Part shown: one piece after another, positions 57,442 to 64,000 of the stretch
How positions within the stretch are numbered: the stretch's first letter is position 1
Layout of the letters: each line of letters begins with the position of its first letter
From: Macquaria australasica
Taxonomy: Eukaryota; Chordata; Actinopteri; Centrarchiformes; Percichthyidae
NCBI GenBank assembly: GCA_005408345.1
Contig: SEMN01001357.1
Coordinates: forward strand, 1-64,000
Direction: 5' to 3'
Length of the DNA: 64,000 nucleotides
Notes under the pieces: model-generated
Told to the model about the DNA's origin: nothing
Databases searched by the model: none
The model's input: the letters and a program-made list of their open reading frames with translations, nothing else
Position numbers and translations under genes: made by a program

Positions 57442-60400
57442 TTAATTCCAAAGAACTGCTGTAACCACTGCCATGACCAAAATAAAACTTGTTTTGTTGA
57501 TGACTGCAGAGGAGGCAACGGTGGTTGTTGCTGGGGCCGCTGTGGTTGTTGCTCCCGGGGCAGCTGTGGTTGCTCCTGGGGCCGCTGTGGTTGTTGCTGG
57601 GGCGGCTGTGGCTGTTGCTGGGGCAACTGTAGTTGTTACTCCTGGGGCAGCTGTGGTTGCTCCTGGGGTGGCTGTGGTTGTTGCTGGAGCAGCTGTGGTT
57701 GTTGCTCCCGGGGCAGCTGTGGTTGCTCCCGGGGCAGCTGTGGTTGTTACTCCTGGGGCAGCTGTGGTTGCCCCAGCTGTGGTTACTCCTGGGGCCGCTG
57801 TGGTTGTTACTTGAGCGGCTGTGGCTGTTGCTGGGCCTGCTGTGGTTGTTGCTGGGGCTGCTGTGGTTGTTGCTCCTGGGGCAGCTGTGGTTGTTGCTCC
57901 CGGGGCAGCTGTAGATGCTCCTGGGGCAGCTGTGGTTGTTGCTCCCGGGGCAGCTGTAGATGCACCTGGGGCAGCTGTAGTTGTTGCTTGGGCTGCTGTG
58001 GTTGCTCCTGGGGCAGCCGTGGTTGTGGCTCCCGGGGCAGCTGTGGTTGCTCCTGGTGCGGTTGTGGTTGTTGCTGGGGCAGCTGTGGTTGCTCCTGGGG
58101 TGGCTGTGGTTGTTGCTGGAGCAGCTGTGGTTGTTGCTCCCGGGGCAGCTGTAGATGCTCCTGGGGCAGCTGTAGTTGATGCTTGGGCGGCTGTAGTTGC
58201 TCCTGGGGCAGCTGTGGTTACTCCTGGGGCAGCTGTGGTTGTTGCTGGGGCAGCTGTGGTTGTTGCTTGGGCTGCTGTGGTTGCTCCTGGGGCAACCGTG
58301 GTTGTTGCTCCCGGGGCAGCTGTGGTTGCTCCTGGTGCGGCTGTGGTTGTTGCTGGGGCTGCTGTGGATGCTCCTGGGGTGGCTGTGGTTGTTGCTGGGG
58401 CAGCTGTGGTTGCACCAGGGGCAGCTGTGGTTGTTGCTCCCGGGGCAGCTGTAGTTGTTGCTTGGGCTGCTGTGGTTGCTCCTGGGGCAACCGTGGTTGT
58501 TGCTCCCGGGGCAGCTGTGGTTGCTCCTGGTGCGGCTGTGGTTGTTGCTCCCGGGGCAGCTGTGGATGCTCCTGGGGCGGCTGTGGTTGTTGCTGGGGCA
58601 GCTGTTGTTGTTGCTGGGGCGGCAGTGGTTGTTGCTGGAGCAGCTGTGGTTGCTCCTGGTGCGGCTGTGGTTGTTCCTGGGGCAGCTGTGGTTGCTCCTG
58701 GGGCAGCTGTGGTTGTTGCTCCCGGGGCAGCTGTGGATGCTCCTGGGGCAGCTGTGGTTGCACCAGGGGCAGCTGTGGTTGTGGCTCCCGGGGCAGCTGT
58801 AGTTGTTGCTTGGGCTGCTGTCGTTGCTCCTGGGGCAACCGTGGTTGTTGCTCCCGGGGCAGCTGTGGTTGCTCCTGGTGCGGCTGTGGTTGTTGCTGGG
58901 GCAGCTGTTGTTGCTCCTGCGGCAGCTGTGGTTGCTCCTGGGACAACTGTGGTTGTTGCTTGGGCTGCTGTGGTTGCTCCTGGGGCAACCGTGGTTGTTA
59001 ATCCCGGGGCAGCTGTTGTTGCTCCTGGTTCGGCTGTGGTTGTTGCTGGGGCAGCTGTGGTTGTTGCTGGGGCAGCTGTTGTTGTTGCTGGGGCAGCTGT
59101 GGTTGCTCCTGGGGCAACCGTGGTTGTTGCTCCCGGGGCAGCTGTAGTTGCTCCTGGGGCAGCTGTTGTTGTTGCTGGGGCAGCTGTGGTTGCTCCTGGG
59201 GCAACCGTGGTTGTTGCTCCCGGGGCAGCTGTGGTTGCTTCTGGAGCGGCAATGGTTGTTGCTGGAGCAGCTGTGGTTGCTCCTGGTGCGGTTGTGGTTG
59301 TTGCTGGGGCAACTGAAGTTGTTGCTGGGGCAGAGGTAGTTGTTGCTGGGGCAGCTGTGGTTGTTGCTGGGACAGTGGTTGTTGTTGTTGGGTCAGCTTT
59401 TGTTGTTGCTGGGGCAGCTGTGGTTGCTACTGGGGTAGCTGTTGTGGTTGTTCCTGGGGCAGCTGTGGTTGTTGTTCCCGGGGCAGCTGTGGTTGCTCCT
59501 GGGGCAGCTGTAGTTGGTGCTTGGGCTGCTGTGGTTGCTCCTGGGGCTATTGTGGTTGTTACTGGAGCAGCTGTGGTTGTTGCTGGGGCAACTGAAGTTG
59601 TTGCTGGGGCGGCAGTGGTTGTTGCTGGAGCAGCTGTGGTTGCTCCTGGTGTGGCTGTGGTTGTTCCTGGGGCAGCTGTGGTTGTTCCTGGGGCAGCTGT
59701 GGTTGCTCCTGGGGCAGCTGTGGTTGTTGCTCCCGGGGCAGCTGTGGATGCTCCTGGGGCAGCTGTGGTTGCACCAGGGGAAGCTGTGGTTGTTGCTCCC
59801 GGGGCAGCTGTAGTTGCTCCTGGGGCAGCTGTAGTTGTTGCTTGGGCTGCTGTCGTTGCTCCTGGGGCAACCGTGGTTGTTGCTCCCGGGGCAGCTGTGG
59901 TTGCTCCTGGTGCGGCTGTGGTTGGTGCTGGGGCAGCTGTTGTTGCTCCTGCGGCAGCTGTGGTTGCTCCTGGGACAACTGTGGTTGTTGCTTGGGCTGC
60001 TGTGGTTGCTCCTGGGGCAACCGTGGTTGTTAATGCCGGGGCAGCTGTTGTTGCTCCTGGTGCGGCTGTGGTTGTTGCTGGGGCAGCTGTAGTTGCTCCT
60101 GGGGCAGCTGTTGTTGTTGCTGGGGCAGCTGGGGTTGCTCCTGGGGCAACCGTGGTTGTTGTTCCCGGGGCAGCTGTGGTTGCTTCTGGAGCGGCAATGG
60201 TTGTTGCTGGAGCAGCTGTGGTTGCTCCTGGGGCAGCTGTAGTTGTTGTTTGAGCTGCAGTGGTTGGTGTTTGACCAGCTGTAGTAGTTGTTGGAGCATC
60301 TGTTGTTGTTGTTACTGCAGCTGTGGTTGCTGTTGGGTCAGCTGTTGTTGTCAGTGTAGTAGCTGTGCTCACAGACTGTCCATTGCAAGAGGCTGTTTTG

Positions 60401-60525
60401 AATCGAGAAAGATGGATCAGTGTGACATTTATTTTTGTTACGTCTCTCTTTCCAAAGTGTTTTGAAATTACTTATTTTAACTCACCAACAAACGAAAGAA
60501 GGATGACACAGATCTTCATCATCAT
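57442..60525 (-). CDS. Mucin-like gene D: intact secreted Thr/Ala/Pro/Gly repeat protein
   Basis: Two coding exons give about 996 residues with no interruption. The signal exon is 60486-60541 (ATG 60525; MMMKICVILLSFV). The 93-bp phase-1 intron is 60393-60485. The last exon is 60392-57442. The mature start ASCNGQSVSTATTLTTTADP and the next ~30 residues equal gene C's. From about residue 50 the body is 7-8-residue units built from AAPGATT and AAPATTT, with dense Thr and Pro (mucin-type O-glycosylation expected) and very few charged residues. The end TVASSAVINKTSFILVMAVVTAVLWN has a small-residue cluster, a short polar spacer with an NKT sequon, and a hydrophobic run to the C-terminus, as in GPI signals. 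A tail-less membrane anchor is the alternative. Function is inferred only from composition and architecture. Confidence 0.85.
57500..60241 (-). repeat. Gene D coding minisatellite (21/24-bp units)
   Basis: Alternating 21-bp units (plus GCAGCTGTGGTTGCTCCTGGG) and 24-bp units (plus GCAGCTGTGGTTGTTGCTCCCGGG) code AAPGATT and AAPGATTT. Longer blocks recur, for example a TTGGGCTGCTGT..TGCTCCTGGGGCAACCGTGG block near 57,987, 58,268, 58,458, 58,808, 58,950 and 59,838. Confidence 0.93.
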
Positions 60526-61242
60526 TGTCAAACAGTCTTTTCTGTTTGTGAACACAATTCATTAATTTTGTTAGGTAAATGAAAAAGATCTTCAGATTTA
60601 ACTGAAATTTAGTAAACATTACTGTCTTTAAGACATATAGTAGTTAAACTCAGTTGTTTTATGTGCTTACTTATATTTACAGCAGTTAATGTACTTCATT
60701 TAACTACTAAAATGTATTAACACTTATAACAAAATGAATCATGCTGTTCGCTGTACCACCTGGGTAACTATCTAAAAGGTATTGACAAGACAGAGGCCTG
60801 CCTTCTTCAGTTTCTTTTCACTGGTTTAATGGTTAATAAATAGAACTAAATTGTTTCTATGATGATGATGATATATCATGTAGTTTTCTTTTTGCCTCCA
60901 GTCTAGAGCTTAATTTTCTTACTTCTGCATTAATATTTATTATAAACATCATCTACTGTAGTGTTAACACAACAATACTTTGTTGTTTTATTGTAAAAAT
61001 AAACTCCTAAACTATTTAAAAAGAAAAAAAATTGTAATTATGGTAAGTAATAGTAACATCATAGCTTAATTTTGTGCACTTACTGAAATTTTACATTTTA
61101 GTGGTAATAAAGGTGTGACTGTAGGCACACAATAACACACACAATAAAATGAATTAAATAACCGTAATATTGGTTATAATGAATAACTATATAATTTTAG
61201 AATAAATAACAAAGACTAAAATTATATAATTGAAACACTTAC

Positions 61243-61342
61243 AGATTTTGCATTGGCTTGAATTGCGTCCACTGCAGTGATGGAAGTTGTGATGCTCTCT
61301 GATTCCACCTGCTCTGTATCCTTTACTGTTTGCTTAGTGGTG
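61243..61342 (-). other. Gene D non-coding first exon (5' UTR)
   Basis: Same sequence and layout as the gene C first exon, 9,757 bp away. Donor at 61,242/61,243; intron 1 is 60542-61242. Confidence 0.7.
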
Positions 61343-61365
61343 TCCACCGGTGAGAATACAGCAGC

Positions 61366-61372
61366 TTTTATA
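61366..61372 (-). promoter_or_regulatory. Gene D TATA box
   Basis: TATAAAA on the minus strand. It lies within the recent duplication and is identical to gene C's promoter, so C and D should share core expression control. Confidence 0.75.
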
Positions 61373-62241
61373 ACAGCACAAAGCAGGCGACATCAGAGTC
61401 TTTTCAAAGACATCAATGAAATGTATGAATATGTTTTCCAATTTGAATTGAAGGTGTGGCCAACCATTTAATGTCTTATTCATGTGCGTTTTATTTGGGA
61501 AATACTTGAGCTAAATAAAGAAACTTGTTGAGATAGTTTTTTTGTTATATCTGATGTTAGATTAACCATTTTGTCTGAGTGATATTTGTTTTAAACTCAT
61601 ATACCCTCCCAAACTGTTTTGTATGGCTTTATGTAAAAGTATGCTAAGTATGAAAGACTTGGATTTCCTGTACCTATGGGAGAGAATGGATTTATTCTAG
61701 TCTGAGGGACCCGAGGGTGTGATCATCTCTACAGTCTTTCTTCTTTGGTCTGAATTACACCAGACCGAAATTAATCGTAATTGTCACACAGTTATTGTGA
61801 CTACCAAATCATTCATTCCAGGCTGTATTTTTCTTTTTTCTTGCCATCTTGGCATCTGGAACTGAGGTTCAGTCCCTGTTCCACACGTAGACGTGTTGAA
61901 ACACAATAAGATATTAAATTATCACCTTAAAGCCTTTTGAAGGGATGTTTTGGATAAAGTAAAATTTTTAGAACATATGCCTTTTTGCTTCTTACCATGA
62001 AAATGGTTTATTTTTGAGGTGTTTTTCTTTGCATAAATGCCCATTGAGGGACATTGTCCCTGGTGGTACCCAACATAATAGATCCAGTTTACCACAGTTG
62101 AGAAAAAAGGCCCAAGCATATTCCAAACATGATACTGAGTTACAAAGACCACATTTTCACTTTGTTGACACACCAGCTTTTTAACCTTTGTGCACAAAGC
62201 ATTCAAGACATTACAGTATGTTCTCTTCTTTCACCTCTGAA

Positions 62242-63302
62242 ACACATTATATAAAGATATAGTTACTCTGCCCTGGCCTCCAGGAATTGTAGAGTTGTCT
62301 TTGATCAGGATATGTCCTGACTGCTTTTTTCACCTATGTAACATTACAAAAATCAGGCCCATCCTGTTTCAAAATGATGCGGAAAAACGAGTCCATGCAT
62401 TTGCTACGTCTAGGTTGGATTAGACTCTCCAGGTGATCCAGAGTGGTGTGGCACATCTACTGAGAAGAGCCAGGAAAAGAGGTTCATATTTCTCTATTAG
62501 CTTCTCTGCACTGGCTCCCTGTCATAGTCCCAGAATGCAGAAAGCTCCTCTCCTGTGGAACCAGCTCCCAGTTTGTGCACGGGAGGCAGACCCCCTCCTC
62601 ACATTTAAGAGTAGGCTTAAGACTTTCCTCTTTGATAAAGCTTATAGTCGGGCTGACTCAAGTGACCCCTGAGCCCCCCCCTTAGTTATGCTGCTGTAGA
62701 CCTAGACTGCCGGGAGACTTCCCATGATGCACAGAGCTCCTCTCTCCTCCTCTCCCTCTTCATCTGTACGCCCTCATGTGGTATTAATGCTTGTTACTAA
62801 TTCGACTGCTTCTCTCTCCCGTAGTTGTGTGCTCTCTCTCTCTCTCTCTCTCTCCTTCTGTTGCTTTCTGCAGGTGTTTCTGCCTCCGGAGCTGTAGAGT
62901 CTGGATCTATGGTTGCAGCCACCTGCTGCCCCCGTGTTCCTGCTCAACAGCAGCTGCTGCTATTATTGTTACTATTACTTTACATCTCTATGGGGAACTT
63001 GCATTGTGCTACGATATGTTCTCTTTCCTCCTGCTCTCTCTCTCTTTCTCTCAACCCAACCGGTTGAGGCAGATGACCGCCCACCCAGAGCCTGGTTCTG
63101 GTTCTGGTTCTGCTTGAGGTTTCCGCCTGTTAAAAGGAAGTTTTTCCTTGCCACTGTTGCCTAGTGCTTGCTCATGGTGGGATTTCTTGAGTCTCTTTAA
63201 ATAATACTATAAAGAGTCAGTCTAGACTTGCTCCATATGAAAAGAGCCCTTAGATAACTTCTGTTATGTTTTGGCACTATATAAATAAAATTGAACTGAA
63301 AT
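62242..63302 (+). mobile_element. LINE 3' fragment (L2/CR1 group), duplicated copy
   Basis: Copy of the fragment at 52,485-53,545 carried by the segmental duplication, not an independent insertion. The (CT)n run at 62,832-62,855 is preserved at the same length. Confidence 0.8.
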
Positions 63303-64000
63303 GAATTCCCTTCACAAAATATCTGGGGGACAATGCTCAACCTGCTCATTACACTTTGGCTGCCAACTTGACTTTGTCTTCACTCAGTGAAATTGAAATG
63401 CACACAAATTGTACACTACAATCAGCAGAACTCTTTACACTGGCGTCAGGATTTCACATATCCACTAAAGATAAACGCCTATGAATCAGTTTAAAAATCA
63501 TGTTAAAAAATGCACTCCTTATGTCTTCATCTTGTCTCATAATCACCAAATTTCAACCCTTTCTTCAGTATTAGAGTAATGCAGGTGATTGTTATCTGTA
63601 CAGTGTGAAGAGGAACTGCTAGTAGCCAAAGCAGCATGACTTTTCAGAATGCAGATTTACCCAAATGTAAACAAATAGGCTTCAGGCTTAAACAAGTAGA
63701 TGTAGATAGGTTTAAGTTTGATATTTAAACATTCAGCGTGGTCCACTTTCAGTTAGTTTCCATCAGTTTTTACCAGATTGGTTGGGTAGCACAGGAACAA
63801 GCAGACTTTTACCTCCTGATCTGATATTGAAGTCTGGCACTTCGGTTACACAAATGTAGAGGGGAACTGACGAGCTGAAGTTAGGATCCACCTTAAAAGT
63901 GCGTGCAAAATGGCCAAAAGAGATTCTTCAGATTTTTGTGAATAGCTTTCTCTCTCTAACTGGGCCTCCTGTTAATATACACAACCACTAGTTTTTAAAG

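Larger units (their letters stand above)
60242..64000. repeat. Recent segmental duplication, copy 2 (runs off window)
   Basis: Matches 50,485-54,243 throughout, including non-coding flank and simple repeats, up to the last base of the window. The true right edge lies outside. Confidence 0.95.

Noticed and set aside
17557..60525. Antifreeze glycoprotein (Thr-Ala-Ala polyprotein) genes
   Set aside because: The units are TTTTTAAP, TTTTAAP or AAPGATT, not (Thr-Ala-Ala/Pro)n with cleavage spacers, and the genes carry a C-terminal hydrophobic tail that antifreeze polyproteins lack.

Overview
This window looks like intergenic and gene-cluster DNA from a teleost fish, probably a percomorph. The evidence is spliceosomal introns, TATA promoters, many microsatellites, and remnants of typical fish transposons (L2 and other CR1-group LINEs, a Gmr1-like Gypsy LTR element, piggyBac, PIF/Harbinger, Tc1/IS630-type, hAT-like MITEs). 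No conserved housekeeping gene was recognised. The species cannot be named from the sequence.

The main content is a tandem family of four mucin-like genes, all on the minus strand, called A to D here: A (17.56-18.47 kb), B (27.93-32.03 kb), C (38.17-50.77 kb) and D (57.44-60.53 kb). They share one architecture that simple ORF calling misses. A TATA box comes first, then a short non-coding exon ending in a GTAAGT-type donor, then an intron of about 0.55-1.2 kb. Next is a tiny exon coding a signal peptide (core MKICVILL-F), then a 78-106 bp phase-1 intron. The last exon is very large and codes Thr/Ala/Pro tandem repeats, ending in a conserved hydrophobic tail (VINKTSFLLVI..AVLWN) that looks like a GPI-attachment signal. 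Genes A (279 aa) and D (996 aa) are intact. B has two frameshifts. C has a 12.5 kb last exon with at least two frameshifts and an in-frame stop, so as assembled it cannot reach its anchor.

The cluster is evolving by duplication at several scales: 21/24-bp monomers, 200-470-bp higher-order units, a ~2.4 kb internal duplication inside gene C, and old gene-plus-spacer duplications (35.4-38.2 kb resembles 54.35-57.4 kb). There is also a very recent duplication: 50,485-54,243 reappears at 60,242-64,000 at a constant offset of 9,757 bp with no difference noticed. It covers the promoter, signal exon and upstream flank of C and D, and runs off the window end, so further copies may lie to the right unless this is an assembly artefact.

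Layout: 0-3.6 kb microsatellite and piggyBac remnant; 3.66-7.23 kb an apparently intact L2-type LINE; 7.9-8.4 kb probable solo LTR; 9.2 and 11.7 kb MITEs; 16.2-17.25 kb LINE remnant; 17.5-19.75 kb gene A; 20.4-20.8 kb long (TA)n tract; 22.4 kb DDE transposase remnant; 25.37-27.81 kb truncated Gypsy element directly behind gene B; 27.9-32.7 kb gene B; 33.5-35.3 kb nested repeats and a Harbinger remnant; 38.2-51.6 kb gene C; 52.5-53.5 kb LINE tail; 57.4-61.4 kb gene D; 61.4-64 kb repeat of the gene C upstream flank.

The family's role is inferred only: secreted or surface-anchored, heavily O-glycosylated mucin-like proteins, for example in epithelial mucus.
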